Made by a program: the position numbers and the translations under genes
Source: Verminephrobacter eiseniae EF01-2
Lineage (GTDB): Bacteria; Pseudomonadota; Gammaproteobacteria; Burkholderiales; Burkholderiaceae_C
Length of the DNA stretch: 64,000 nt
NCBI RefSeq assembly: GCF_000015565.1
Contig: NC_008786.1
Coordinates: 310,001-374,000 of the forward strand
Direction of reading: 5' to 3'
The notes under the pieces: generated by a model
Seen by the model: only the letters and a program-made list of their open reading frames with translations
Database searches by the model: none
Told to the model about the DNA's origin: nothing
In this document: one piece after another, positions 1 through 13,363 of the stretch
How positions within the stretch are numbered: the stretch's first letter is position 1
Layout: the number at the start of each line of letters is the position of its first letter

Positions 1-1281
1 TCGTGGGCCAAGCAGCAAGACCGGATCGCCCACCTGCAAAAATTCATAGACCGCTTCAAGGCCAAGGCCAGCAAGGCCCGGCAGGCGCAAAGCCGCGTCA
101 AGGCGCTCGAGCGCATGGAAAAGATCGCACCGATGCTGGCCAGCGCCGACTTCAGCTTCGGGTTCAAAGAGCCTGGCCAACTGCCCAACCCGATGCTGGC
201 CATCGCCGACGCTGCGTTCGGCTACACCGGCCAGGACCGCACGGCAAACACCGTCTTGCGCCATGTCAACCGCTCGGTGCTGGCCGGGCAGCGCATCGGC
301 ATCCTGGGGGCCAACGGCCAGGGCAAATCGACACTGGTCAAGACCATTGCGCGCGCCATGCAACCGCTGGCGGGCCAGATCACCGAGGGCAAGGGCCTGG
401 TGATCGGCTACTTTGCCCAGCAGGAGCTGGACCTGCTGCGCCCGGCCGACGACCCGCTCGCGCACATGCTCCGCCTGGCCAAGGACATCGGCCCCGGCAG
501 CCGCGAACCCGCCCGCGAACAAGACCTGCGCAACCACCTGGGCCGCTTCAACTTCTCGGGCGACATGGTTCGGCAGACCGTGGGCACCATGAGCGGCGGC
601 GAAAAAGCCCGCCTGGTGCTGGCCATGATCGTCTGGCAACGCCCCAACCTGCTGCTGCTCGACGAACCCACCAACCACCTGGACCTGGCCACACGCGAGG
701 CGCTGACGATGGCGCTGAACGAATTCGAAGGCACCGTGCTCCTGGTCAGCCATGACCGCGCCCTGTTGCGCGCCGTCTGCGATGAATTCTGGCTGGTCGG
801 CCGGGGCGTGGTGGCGCCATTCGACGGCGATCTGGACGACTACCAGCGCTATCTGCTCGACGAAGCCAAGCGGCTGCGCGAACAGGCGCGGCTGGCACCG
901 GAGACCTCCGTGCGCGCCGAAGCAACGGCGGCCCCCATTGCCGCCCCGGCAACCCGACACACCGACCCTGCGGTAACCCGACACACCGCCGCTGCGGCAA
1001 CCCAGCGCAAGCTCGACGCCCAGGCGCGCCAGCAACTGGCCGACAAGACCCGCCCACTGAACCAGCAACTGCAACAGATCGACCAGCGCCTGGCGCTTTT
1101 GTCCACCGAACGGTCGGCACTGGAGCAAAAGCTCAACCAGGCCCTGCCCGCCACCGAAATCGCCGCCTGCGGCCGGCGCCTGAAAGCCGCAAACGCCGAG
1201 ACCGCCCGGCTGGAAGAGCGCTGGCTGGAAATTTCTGCCGCGCTCGAAGAAATTTCTGGAGCCACAGTCAACGGACCATGA
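1..1281 (+). CDS. ABC-F family ATPase (YheS/Uup-like), 5' end outside the window
   Basis: Soluble duplicated ATPase of the ABC-F family, which acts on ribosomes rather than in membranes. The frame is open from base 1, so the first ATPase domain and true start are missing. Visible are the inter-domain linker (rich in Lys/Arg, ending around position 120), a second Walker A (GANGQGKST, about 310-336), the signature MSGGE (about 592), Walker B followed by DEPTNHLDL (about 655-690) and the switch His in LLVSHD. A C-terminal tail rich in Ala, Gln and Leu follows, a probable coiled coil typical of YheS and Uup. The tail holds a short imperfect repeat built on ATRHT (about 950-1000). Family assignment is firm; subfamily is not. 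Confidence 0.93.
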   Translation, partial: SWAKQQDRIAHLQKFIDRFKAKASKARQAQSRVKALERMEKIAPMLASADFSFGFKEPGQLPNPMLAIADAAFGYTGQDRTANTVLRHVNRSVLAGQRIGILGANGQGKSTLVKTIARAMQPLAGQITEGKGLVIGYFAQQELDLLRPADDPLAHMLRLAKDIGPGSREPAREQDLRNHLGRFNFSGDMVRQTVGTMSGGEKARLVLAMIVWQRPNLLLLDEPTNHLDLATREALTMALNEFEGTVLLVSHDRALLRAVCDEFWLVGRGVVAPFDGDLDDYQRYLLDEAKRLREQARLAPETSVRAEATAAPIAAPATRHTDPAVTRHTAAAATQRKLDAQARQQLADKTRPLNQQLQQIDQRLALLSTERSALEQKLNQALPATEIAACGRRLKAANAETARLEERWLEISAALEEISGATVNGP

Positions 1282-1538
1282 ATCGACCACGTTGTGGCTG
1301 CATTACAGGAGTTTTCCAACATGCACACCACCACCTTGTCCGCCTGGCCCGAAGACGAACGCGATCGCAAGCGTTGAAAAGACAGCCTGCCCCAGCCCTC
1401 GACCCGGCCAGGATCGGGGCGGCCATGCCGAATTCCATTTCCAAATCGTTCGCGAACGCAAAGGCGAAGCGCAGGTAGCACCCATGTACGGCAAGCGACG
1501 CCGACGAAGCGCACGCATGATTCAGGAATGCAATCCAA
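1282..1538. other. Intergenic gap with one possible small ORF and a repeat-like stretch
   Basis: No recognisable gene. A small ORF at 1321-1377 (18 codons, begins MHTTTLSAWP) has an AGGAG sequence about 9 nt before its ATG and could be a leader peptide or the 5' remnant of a lost gene. Around 1430-1485 the minus strand resembles the sequence immediately right of IS110 copy 1 (7499-7545). Confidence 0.3.
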
Positions 1539-2321
1539 TCAGCCGTTCCCGGGGTCTGTGGCAAGGGTGCCGACATCAGCACCGCCCGAAGTGACTGTCT
1601 CATCCCGCATTTGTCCCACGGCAAACAGTACCGCCAAGCAATCGAGTTTCTGCGTGATTTCTGACGACAAACCTGCTGTCGGTGCGAGCGGCACCAAACG
1701 GTGCAGTTCGCCTTTGGTCAACAGCATCGCCCCGCCCATCCTGGCTGCCAATTTTCTGAAAAATTCTTCCGCCACCGTGCTTAGCTTTCGCCGCTCGGTC
1801 TTGGCCTCCCACACCAAACGCATGGCGTCGGGAGGAGAGTTGGTCCAGGCTTGGTAATCGTTCCGTGCGCCATCGAAAACCTGCTCTGTGATGACTTCGG
1901 CCAAGGCTTCTTCAATCGACGAGTGCGTCTCGTCAGCCAACGAATCGTCAGATGGGTATTCGTTCCGGGCATAGGTGCGCAACAGATCCGGGGTTATGAA
2001 ATAGTTCTCCACTTCATAACGCCGCCAATATCTTGTTTCCAACGCACCTTCATTGCGATCTTGCCGATTCTGTCCATCGTTATCGAGTATGGCCAGACCT
2101 TTCAGATCGGGCAACAGATTGCGCAGCCCATTGAAGTGCTCACGCGGCGCCACGCCAAATCCGCCTTGGACACGTTCCAACTCGGCCTGGGTATCCTGCT
2201 GCGGGTAGTTGTTTTGAACATAAAACGTATTGATGCGCTCGTCCCAGATGGAGGCCACCGGGTGCCCCATGCGTTCGGCCAAGGCCCGCAGCATGTCCAC
2301 GTCGGTGCCGCCTCCCACGTA
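1539..2321 (-). pseudogene. C-terminal half of IS-disrupted AAA-ATPase/TOPRIM (OLD- or PARIS-like) nuclease gene
   Basis: Encodes the C-terminal 258 or so residues of a gene whose N-terminal half lies at 3942-5015. Features are a TOPRIM-like start (YVGGGTDVDML), an acidic strand (LAILDND) and a motif EVENYF as seen in TOPRIM/DUF4435 nucleases fused or paired with AAA_15/AAA_21 ATPases. Such proteins (OLD, PARIS) are known antiphage effectors. The IS lies exactly at the first TOPRIM strand. The usual catalytic Glu of this strand (VEGxxD) reads Gly here. The fragment has no start of its own; upstream codons come from the IS. Functional assignment is inference from motifs. Confidence 0.8.
2316..2321. 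repeat. Left target-site duplication CACGTA
   Basis: CACGTA directly abuts the left inverted repeat of the IS5-type element; the identical hexamer abuts the right end at 3942-3947. Removing the IS plus one copy joins the two gene halves in frame. Confidence 0.85.
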
Positions 2322-3941
2322 GTCGGCCCTGCAAATTCTCTGCGACCCGCATGAATGCTGGATTTTTGACTCTTTGTGGTCCACCGAATCTCCCAGGATT
2401 CGTTGAACAGGCAGCTGATTCCTGAGAGATTTGCGCAATGCCCGAGCCCACCGACACGGCTGATTTCTTCCGCTCCCGTCTGGCCGAGATGATCGACTTG
2501 CGCCACCCGCTGGCGGTGCTGGCGAGCCGTCTTCCCTGGACGCAGATCGAAGCGGCACTGGCACCTTATTTCGCGCGTCGGGTCCGTGCCGGTCGAGTTC
2601 TGGAACACGACGATCTCTTCGGCCCTTCGCTCCAGGTCGCGGGCGCCGGTGTCGCCGCCGCGGGCCGCCCGCGTCTTCCCCTGCGCCTCATGGCCAGCCT
2701 GCTGTATCTGAAGCACGTCTACAAGCTCAGCGACGAGGAACTGGTCGAGCGCTGGGCCGAGAACGTGCAGTGGCAGTTCTTCAGCGGCATGACCTTCTAC
2801 GAGCCACGCCTGCCCTGCGACGCCACCCAGATCGGGCGCTTCCGCTCGATCCTGGGCGAGGCCGGTGTCGAGGAACTCCTGAAGGCCACCATCGACACTG
2901 CGGTGGCCTCCAAGGCGATCAAGCCGGCCGAGTTCGAGCGCGTGATCGTGGATACCACCGTCCAGGAGAAGGCCATCGCCCACCCCGTGGACTCCCGCCT
3001 GCTGGAGATCGCCCGCGCCAAGGTGGTGGCTGCCGCCAAGCGCGCGGGCATCGCGCTGAAGCAGACCTTCGCCAAGGAAGGCAAGAACCTGCGCCGCAGG
3101 GCTGGCGGCTACGCCCACGCCAAGCAGTTCAAGCGCTTGAAGAAGGTGCTCAAGCGCCAGCGCACGGTACTGGGTATCGTGCTGCGCGAAGTGCAGCGCA
3201 AGCTTTGCAAGTTGCCTGCGACATCGGTGCCTGCCGTCGATCGCTTGCGCGCACTGATGGGCCGCGCCGAGCGCATTCGCACCCAGCGCCCGAAGGACAA
3301 GAACAAACTCTATGCATTGCACGCGCCCGAAGTTGAGTGCATCGGCAAGGGGAAGGCGCGCCGGCCTTACGAGTTTGGCGTGAAGGTCAGCGTGGCCGTC
3401 ACGCACAAGCAGGGGCTGGTGGTCGGTGCGCGCAGCTTCACGGGCAACCCGTATGACGGCCACACGCTGGCCGAGCAACTCGAGCAGGTCAAGATCCTGA
3501 CGGAGGACACGGGCGCCAGCCCGAAGCAGGCAGTGGTGGACCTGGGGTTCCGGGGCGTGGACGCAGCCAATCCGGGCATCCAGATCATTCATCGGGGGCG
3601 CTTCAAGTCCTTGACCGATGCCCAGCGCCGCTGGCTCAAGCGAAGGCAGGCGGTGGAGCCCACCATCGGACACCTGAAGCACGACAACGGGATGGATCGG
3701 TGCTGGCTGCAGGGTGCCACCGGTGACGCGCTGCATGCAGTGCTGTGTGCGGCGGGCTACAACATCCGCTGGCTGCTGCGCGCCATCATGCGCCTCGGGC
3801 TCAAGGGCCTTTTATTGCGCCTGATCGCCTTGCTGCGCACGCTCATCGGCGTCCCCCACTTCTTCGCATCCAACGAAATCACGCCATCACGCGCCGCCGC
3901 GCGGTTCGCTGCGATAGCGAAATGAATTTCGCAGGTCCGAC
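2322..3941 (+). mobile_element. IS5-type insertion sequence, 1,620 bp, inside the AAA/TOPRIM gene
   Basis: Bounded by imperfect inverted repeats: left end GTCGGCCCTGCAAATTC (2322-2338) against the complement of the right end, GTCGGACCTGCGAAATTC (3924-3941). One transposase gene fills the element. The flanking hexamer CACGTA is duplicated. A 6-bp duplication is not the usual size for well-known IS5 subgroups (2, 3, 4, 8 or 9 bp), so the subgroup is left open. The intact transposase frame and clean ends suggest a recent insertion. Confidence 0.9.
2438..3925 (+). CDS. IS5-type DDE transposase
   Basis: A 495-residue DDE transposase. The N-terminal third carries the InsH/DUF772-type domain (LYLKHVYKLSDEELVERW). 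The catalytic core shows the first Asp in IVDTTVQ, the second Asp in VVDLGFRG and a Glu in RRQAVEPTIGHLK, which fits the Y-R-E-K signature region. A basic stretch (residues about 190-260) lies between the first and second Asp. The gene starts 116 nt inside the left end and stops 16 nt before the right end, so it is probably full length and functional. Confidence 0.92.
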   Translation: MPEPTDTADFFRSRLAEMIDLRHPLAVLASRLPWTQIEAALAPYFARRVRAGRVLEHDDLFGPSLQVAGAGVAAAGRPRLPLRLMASLLYLKHVYKLSDEELVERWAENVQWQFFSGMTFYEPRLPCDATQIGRFRSILGEAGVEELLKATIDTAVASKAIKPAEFERVIVDTTVQEKAIAHPVDSRLLEIARAKVVAAAKRAGIALKQTFAKEGKNLRRRAGGYAHAKQFKRLKKVLKRQRTVLGIVLREVQRKLCKLPATSVPAVDRLRALMGRAERIRTQRPKDKNKLYALHAPEVECIGKGKARRPYEFGVKVSVAVTHKQGLVVGARSFTGNPYDGHTLAEQLEQVKILTEDTGASPKQAVVDLGFRGVDAANPGIQIIHRGRFKSLTDAQRRWLKRRQAVEPTIGHLKHDNGMDRCWLQGATGDALHAVLCAAGYNIRWLLRAIMRLGLKGLLLRLIALLRTLIGVPHFFASNEITPSRAAARFAAIAK

Positions 3942-3947
3942 CACGTA
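3942..3947. repeat. Right target-site duplication CACGTA
   Basis: Second copy of the hexamer found at 2316-2321, immediately after the right inverted repeat of the IS5-type element. Confidence 0.85.
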
Positions 3948-5015
3948 CAGGGCATAACCCCGCTCGCGTGCCTTTATATAATGCTCTGCGCCGAAATGCT
4001 TCAGACTGTCGTGTATATCCGGCTTTTTCGCCAGATCGTCCGCTCGGCCTTCCAGCAGCAGGGTCAGGTTATTGTCCAATGCCTCATCCAGGATGACCTC
4101 GGAGTGCGTCACCAGCACCACTTGTGATTGGTTCTCGCTGGCAATGTCGCGCAGCAGCACGTACACCTGTTTTTGCCGCAGAATTTCCAGATGCGCGTCC
4201 GGCTCGTCCACCAACAGCACGCTGCGTTTATGTGAAAAAAGGTAGGCGAACACCAGCAGCATCTGCAAAAAACCGCGCCCGGCGGATGAAATGTCCAGCA
4301 CTTCCTTCACGCCCGGCTGGCGGTAGCCCATCCCGATACTGCCTCGCGTGGTTCCCCGTGGCACTTCCAGCACCACATTGAATAAGCGTTTCATCAAGTC
4401 GGTGACACGCTGCCAATCTTCCTTCGACGATTGCACTACCGACAGGCACAGATTGCGCAGCACATCCGCAGTGCGGCCTTGGCCCAGCAGCACGTCCACT
4501 CGGCCAGGCTGCAAGATCGGCTCCTCCGTGTCCAGCCCGGACATCGGGTAGAGCAACTCCACCTTGAGGGATGCGGCGTGGGCCATGAGTTCCATGTTCG
4601 CAATAACCGATGTATCCGGCGTGCAATAGACGAGATCGTCGCCCTGGTTGCGAAAGCGCATGGGCAAAGCCACGACCTTCCCTTCGAACTCGACACCCAC
4701 GGTGATGACCAGCGCAATGTCCTTGGTCCCCTTGCGCACCTGTGTGTCGTGCCAGAAAAAGCGCGTCCGTTGCACCGGTACGGCCACTATATTGAGCCGG
4801 TTCAGCGAGGTGGCTGTGCGTTGCTTGGCGGAAGAATCCCGGCGCGCGTCATACCAGGTTTTGACGCCCTGCGACCACAAAGCCAGCGCCTGAATGGCAC
4901 TGGTTTTGCCGCAGTTGTTGGGCCCGATCAGCACGGCAGGGTGGTTTAGTTCGATGCGCTGGCGTTTGCCGAAGCGTTTGAAATTTTCAATGTCGAGATA
5001 GTGCAAAAGGCGCAT
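3942..5015 (-). pseudogene. N-terminal half of IS-disrupted AAA-ATPase/TOPRIM nuclease gene
   Basis: Encodes 358 codons of an AAA_15/AAA_21-type ATPase. Walker A is GPNNCGKTS (about residues 28-36) and Walker B with the catalytic acidic pair is VLLVDEPDAHLE. LVTHSEVILDE follows, the sensor/His region of SMC/OLD-like ATPases. Start chosen at the ATG at 5015 (MRLLHYLDIENF), preceded by GAAGGA about 12 nt upstream. At 3942 the frame enters the IS and continues about 20 codons to a stop at 3879, so a truncated ATPase of about 378 residues could still be made. Joined with 1539-2315 it gives a 616-residue protein. Confidence 0.82.
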
Positions 5016-5384
5016 GGTCAGGCTGCTTCCTTCAGAAGATTGGTTTCCTGGCACACAGACCCGAAAGCAATGAAACAGGAATGAATTCTTGCCATCAGCA
5101 ATTTCGGCCCATTTTATGCCCGCCGACCACCAAGCCAGCGCTGATGTATCGACGATTTGAATTCCGGATCGCCGATTTGCGCTGCCCGCAGGCTTGAACC
5201 GCCCGGAACCCGACTGCCTGCGCCAGGGTGCCGTATGCCCCAAGAGCCTTCGGCGCCGGAACCCGGATTGCAAATGTCCGCGCGTTGGTCTCACAAGCCG
5301 CAAACCGGCGGCCTGGGTCCTCGGGCCTGGGCCATCCACATGGCTTGGTGCGTGGTCATTTGCTGCACAAAGGCTGCGCGCGAA
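5016..5384. other. Intergenic gap, no gene recognised
   Basis: Between the divergent-looking AAA gene start and the end of the VOC gene. Short overlapping frames exist on both strands but none resembles a known family or has a convincing ribosome binding site. Composition is as GC-rich as coding DNA, so a decayed gene cannot be excluded. Confidence 0.4.
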
Positions 5385-6293
5385 TCACCGTAGACCAGCA
5401 ATGGCGTTGGCATGATGGCCCGTTTCAATCGCGGGACCGGGGGTAAAGACGATGATCAGGCCGTGGCTGACGGGCGCGTCTACGGCGAGCGATCCGTCGG
5501 GCTGCGCCGTGTAGGCGATGCCGGTCTGATCGAAAAACTGCTGCGTCGGGCCAATGGCCGTCACGCGAAAATGCAGTGCGGCGAAACAGGGCAGGCGACG
5601 CGCTGGCGCCCGCGCGCACGGATAGGTCGCGGCAAGAGCGGACGGCGCCAGTATCCGGATGGGCGTATTCGTATTTCCGGTGGCCATCAGGCATGTCGGG
5701 AGGTTGGCGCAGCGCTGTCCGGCCAGGTCAAAAAATCGTTCGTAGGCGCCGCACACTGCGGCAAACCGTGCTTGGTCGGAGGCGATGCTGATCGACTGAA
5801 GTCCGATGGCCCCGTTGGCATGGCGCAGGTATTGCGGACGCCAGACGACATCGCGCGTGAAGTGCTGGCAAACGAAAAGGCGCCCGCCTGGCGTTTCGGC
5901 GACGTCGACCTGCGCGATGCGGAAAGCCGCATCGCGCACACCTTCCGGCAAGACGACCGGGCGCGAGAAATCGACCGGCGCCTCGCAACCGATTCCGGCC
6001 TCGTTCATTTCGGCGTGAAAGGCGGCCGCGTCGTCGGTTTTCAGTGCCACCGCCGCCAGACCGTCGCCCTGGCGCAGGAAGTCGCTGTAATAGCGGGTTG
6101 CGGGGTGATCGACCGGGACCGCCAGAAGCTCGAAATAGTCGTCGGGGAACATCGCGCAATGATTCTCCGAGCCCTTCGTATGGCGGCCGCGTGGCGTCAG
6201 TGTGAAACCGAGGTGTTCGAAATCGGCCTGGGCGCGGTCGAGGTCAGCGACGGCGATGACAGCGTGATCGACGCCCTGCAGGTGCTTTCTCAT
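5385..6293 (-). CDS. VOC/glyoxalase-like domain protein
   Basis: A 302-residue protein of the vicinal oxygen chelate superfamily (Glyoxalase_3-like). The N-terminal half has HAVIAVADLDRAQADFEHLGF, the paired beta-alpha-beta entry with a metal-ligand His. FPDDYFELLAV supplies the expected Glu. The second half repeats the fold less clearly. Substrate unknown. The chosen ATG (6293) lies 7 nt from AAGGAG, which belongs to the left end of IS110 copy 1. An alternative in-frame ATG at 6326 inside the IS would add 11 residues. The native upstream region was therefore displaced by the IS. Confidence 0.8.
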   Translation of the reverse strand: MRKHLQGVDHAVIAVADLDRAQADFEHLGFTLTPRGRHTKGSENHCAMFPDDYFELLAVPVDHPATRYYSDFLRQGDGLAAVALKTDDAAAFHAEMNEAGIGCEAPVDFSRPVVLPEGVRDAAFRIAQVDVAETPGGRLFVCQHFTRDVVWRPQYLRHANGAIGLQSISIASDQARFAAVCGAYERFFDLAGQRCANLPTCLMATGNTNTPIRILAPSALAATYPCARAPARRLPCFAALHFRVTAIGPTQQFFDQTGIAYTAQPDGSLAVDAPVSHGLIIVFTPGPAIETGHHANAIAGLR

Positions 6294-6326
6294 GGTCTGT
6301 CTCCTTATATCTTTCAGATCATTCAA

Positions 6327-7474
<1,148 letters not shown>

Positions 7475-7547
7475 CTTAGTCATTCAAGATGGTTGCTGGT
7501 TTCTTCTGCACTCCGCCTTCGCATTCACGAGCGATTCAGCAATGGAA

Positions 7548-10586
<3,039 letters not shown>

Positions 10587-10728
10587 ATCGTCATCAGGGA
10601 CGATGAGGGATGAAATCACAGCGAAGGCCCAGGGAGAAAAGCCGGCCATGATAGGCGAGGGCCGCCGGGGCATAGCCTTCAATTGGGCCGGAATCGGGCG
10701 GGAATTGGACAGGCCGGGGGCGGGAACT

Positions 10729-11637
10729 TCAGCCGGGCGCCGGGGGGCTGGCCAGCAGATGCTCCACGAGCACGCGCACCGGGCGGGCAACGGCGTTGAA
10801 ATCCTTGGCGCCGATGAGCAGTTGCCGGTGCACCCAGTCGCCCTGGATCGCCACTTGCTCCAAGCCCATCGATTGCAGGTATGGCTGCACCGCCGTTGCG
10901 GGCAGCACCGCGACGCCGAGTCCGGCCGCGACCATCTGGCACATCGCGTCGAAGCTGCGCACGCGAATGCGCAGCCGCATCCGCCGCCCCAGCGTCTCGG
11001 CCACGCCTTGCAGCCGCTGTGCGAGCGAGGTGTCGGCCGACAGGCTGACGAACTCGAACTCCAGCGCCTGCTCGAAATCGATGGCCCTGCGGCCCGCCAG
11101 CGGGTGCCGCTTGGGCAGCACCAGCACCAGCCGGTCGTGGCGGTAGTTGAGCGTCTGTATGCCCAGCAGTGGCGTGCGGTCGGCAAAGATGCCGATGTCG
11201 GCGCGGCCGTCGAGCACGGCGTGCACGATCTCGCTGCTGTTGCGTTCCTCCAGTTCGATGCGGATGCCGTTGTTCGCCTGGACGAAGCGCGCCAGATCGG
11301 GGGGCAGGAACTGCGTGGTCGCCGAGGTGTTGGCCCACAAGCGCACCACGCCGATGATGCCGCGCGCGTAGTCTGAAAGGTCGGCGCCCATTTGCTCAAT
11401 GTCGCCGAGGATGCGCTGCGCATGCTGCTGCAGCGCCCGGCCGGCGAGCGTCAGTTTCACGCCGCGCGAATGCCGCTCCAGCAGCGGCACACCGACGGCG
11501 CTTTCCAGATCGACGATGCGCTTGCTCGCTGCGCCGATCGACATCCGTGCCAGCGATGCTCCCTGGCTGATGCTGCCGGATCGGACGACGACACAAAACA
11601 GCGACAGGGAAACCAAGTCGATGCGATACAGGTTCAC
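10729..11637 (-). CDS. LysR-family transcriptional regulator
   Basis: A 302-residue LTTR. The N-terminal winged helix-turn-helix covers residues about 7-66 ([23 protein letters not shown] region) and a periplasmic-binding-like effector domain follows from about 92. It is the last gene of the minus-strand island 10729-21630, downstream of the GMC oxidoreductase by 61 nt, and is the natural candidate to control the island. Unlike most LTTRs it is not divergent from its presumed targets. Effector unknown; an acid taken up by the neighbouring ABC system is the obvious guess. Confidence 0.9.
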   Translation of the reverse strand: MNLYRIDLVSLSLFCVVVRSGSISQGASLARMSIGAASKRIVDLESAVGVPLLERHSRGVKLTLAGRALQQHAQRILGDIEQMGADLSDYARGIIGVVRLWANTSATTQFLPPDLARFVQANNGIRIELEERNSSEIVHAVLDGRADIGIFADRTPLLGIQTLNYRHDRLVLVLPKRHPLAGRRAIDFEQALEFEFVSLSADTSLAQRLQGVAETLGRRMRLRIRVRSFDAMCQMVAAGLGVAVLPATAVQPYLQSMGLEQVAIQGDWVHRQLLIGAKDFNAVARPVRVLVEHLLASPPAPG

Positions 11638-11698
11638 GGCGGCAAACGGGCGGGTGAAGCCCGGATTGTGTTACCTGTGTGTGTGTTGTCTGTGCCGG

Positions 11699-13342
11699 TC
11701 AGTTCGGGCGCCGCAGAAGGTCCGCAGCATATTCCCCGATCATCATCGTCGCGGCACAGATGTTGGCGCTCGGGATCGTCGGCATCACCGCCGAATCGGC
11801 CACGCGCAAGCGCGCCACGCCATGCACGCGCAATTGCGGATCGACGACCGCCATCGGGTTCGAGCGCGGCCCCATGCGCGCGGTGCCGTTGAGGTGGTAG
11901 GACGAGACGCCGTAGCGTTTGGCGAAGTCGAGCAGTTCGTCGTCGCTCGTCAGCCAGGGGCCAGGCAGTGTCTCGCTATCGACATAGGGTTTGAGCGCGC
12001 CTGTCTGCAACAGCCTGCGCGCCAGGCGAATGCCATCGACCAGCACCAGGCGGTCGTTCTCGTGTTCCAGGTAGTTCGGCTGGATGAGCGGGTCCGCGCG
12101 CGCGTCCCTCGACTGGAGCCGCACATGGCCACGGCTTTGCGGCCGGTGCTGCCAGACGCCTGCGGTGATGCCGGGGAATTTGTCGAGCATGCCGACATAG
12201 CCCTCGCGGTAGCTGGCCGGGGCGAACACGCCCTGCAGGTCCGGCGCGTGCAGTCCGGCGCGCGAGGTCCAGAAGTAGTGCACCAGCGACGGCGTCAGCG
12301 CCATGATGCTCGGGCGCTTGAGCGCCCAGCGCGCGATCTGCAGCGCGAGCGCCGGGCCGGTTGCGTATTCGTTCATCGTCCGGATGCCGCGCACACGCGC
12401 CACGAGGCGCACCGAATAGTGGTCGCTCAGGTTCTCGCCGACGCCCGGCAGATGCTGCACCACCGGGATACCGAGCGCCTGCAGGTGTTGCGCATTGCCG
12501 ATGCCCGACAGTTGCAGCAACTTCGGGGTGTTGATCGCGCCGCAGCAGACGATGACCTCGCGGTTCGCATCGACCCGCCCGGGCGCCCCTGCCTGGCCTT
12601 TGACGATGTACTCGACGCCACGCGAGCGCTGCTGCTCGACCAGGATGCGCGTCGCTTGCGCCAGGGTGCGGATGACCAGGTTGGCGCGGCCGCGCACCGG
12701 CCGCAAGAAGGCGCTGGCGCTGCTCATGCGCCAGCCGCGGTCGATGGTGCGCTGGAAGTAGCCGACGCCCGCCTGCGTCGCCCCGTTGTAGTCGGCGTTC
12801 CTGGGAATGCCCAGACTGACGGCACCTTCGATGAAAGCCTCGCACAGCCGATGAGTCCAGTCGTTGTCGGTCACCGGCAGTTCGCCGCTGCGCCCGCGAT
12901 AGGCATCGTCCCCGCCGGCGCGGCGCTCGGTGCGCTTGAAATAAGGCAGCACCTCGGCATAGCTCCACCCGGTGTTGCCGAGGCTGGCCCAGTGGTCGTA
13001 GTCCGCCGCCAAGCCGCGGTTGTAAACCAGGCCGTTGATCGCGCTGGAGCCGCCGAGCGTGCGCCCCTGCGGCACCGGGATGCGCCGGCCGTTGGTCCAT
13101 GCCGTAGCTTCAGTCTGAAAAGGCCAGGTGAAGCCCGGGTTGAACAGCATCTTGATGAAGCCGGCCGGAATGTGCAGGAACGGGTGCCAGTCGGGCGGCC
13201 CTGCTTCGAGCAGGCAGACCGTGGTCTTGCCGTCGGCGCAAAGCCGGTTGGCCAGGATGGCGCCTGCGGCGCCGGCGCCAACGATGACGTAGTCGAACCG
13301 CTCGGCGCCGGGCGGCGGGGTGTCATGGGGCGGCGCAGACAT
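11699..13342 (-). CDS. GMC-family FAD-dependent alcohol oxidoreductase (choline dehydrogenase-like)
   Basis: A 547-residue glucose-methanol-choline oxidoreductase. The FAD-binding GxGxxG is VGAGAAGAIL (residues 21-30), followed by LLEAG. The GMC signature region PQGRTLGGSSAINGLVY lies near residue 93. The C-terminal active-site region shows SSYHLNGTARMG, with the conserved His, and DPQLRVHG near the end. The enzyme oxidises a primary alcohol to an aldehyde, sometimes further. It sits 21 nt before the livF gene in an operon with a LIV-type importer, a CoA transferase and an HMG-CoA lyase-like gene, so it probably oxidises an imported hydroxy compound. Substrate not deducible. Confidence 0.92.
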   Translation of the reverse strand: MSAPPHDTPPPGAERFDYVIVGAGAAGAILANRLCADGKTTVCLLEAGPPDWHPFLHIPAGFIKMLFNPGFTWPFQTEATAWTNGRRIPVPQGRTLGGSSAINGLVYNRGLAADYDHWASLGNTGWSYAEVLPYFKRTERRAGGDDAYRGRSGELPVTDNDWTHRLCEAFIEGAVSLGIPRNADYNGATQAGVGYFQRTIDRGWRMSSASAFLRPVRGRANLVIRTLAQATRILVEQQRSRGVEYIVKGQAGAPGRVDANREVIVCCGAINTPKLLQLSGIGNAQHLQALGIPVVQHLPGVGENLSDHYSVRLVARVRGIRTMNEYATGPALALQIARWALKRPSIMALTPSLVHYFWTSRAGLHAPDLQGVFAPASYREGYVGMLDKFPGITAGVWQHRPQSRGHVRLQSRDARADPLIQPNYLEHENDRLVLVDGIRLARRLLQTGALKPYVDSETLPGPWLTSDDELLDFAKRYGVSSYHLNGTARMGPRSNPMAVVDPQLRVHGVARLRVADSAVMPTIPSANICAATMMIGEYAADLLRRPN

Positions 13343-13363
13343 CGGAGCGGAACGGGTATGCGC

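Noticed and set aside
2102..3736. Long minus-strand ORF (544 codons) across the IS5-type element
   Set aside because: It is antisense to a well-supported transposase, has no recognisable domain and a composition rich in Leu, Gly, Ala, Gln and His typical of antisense frames in GC-rich genes.
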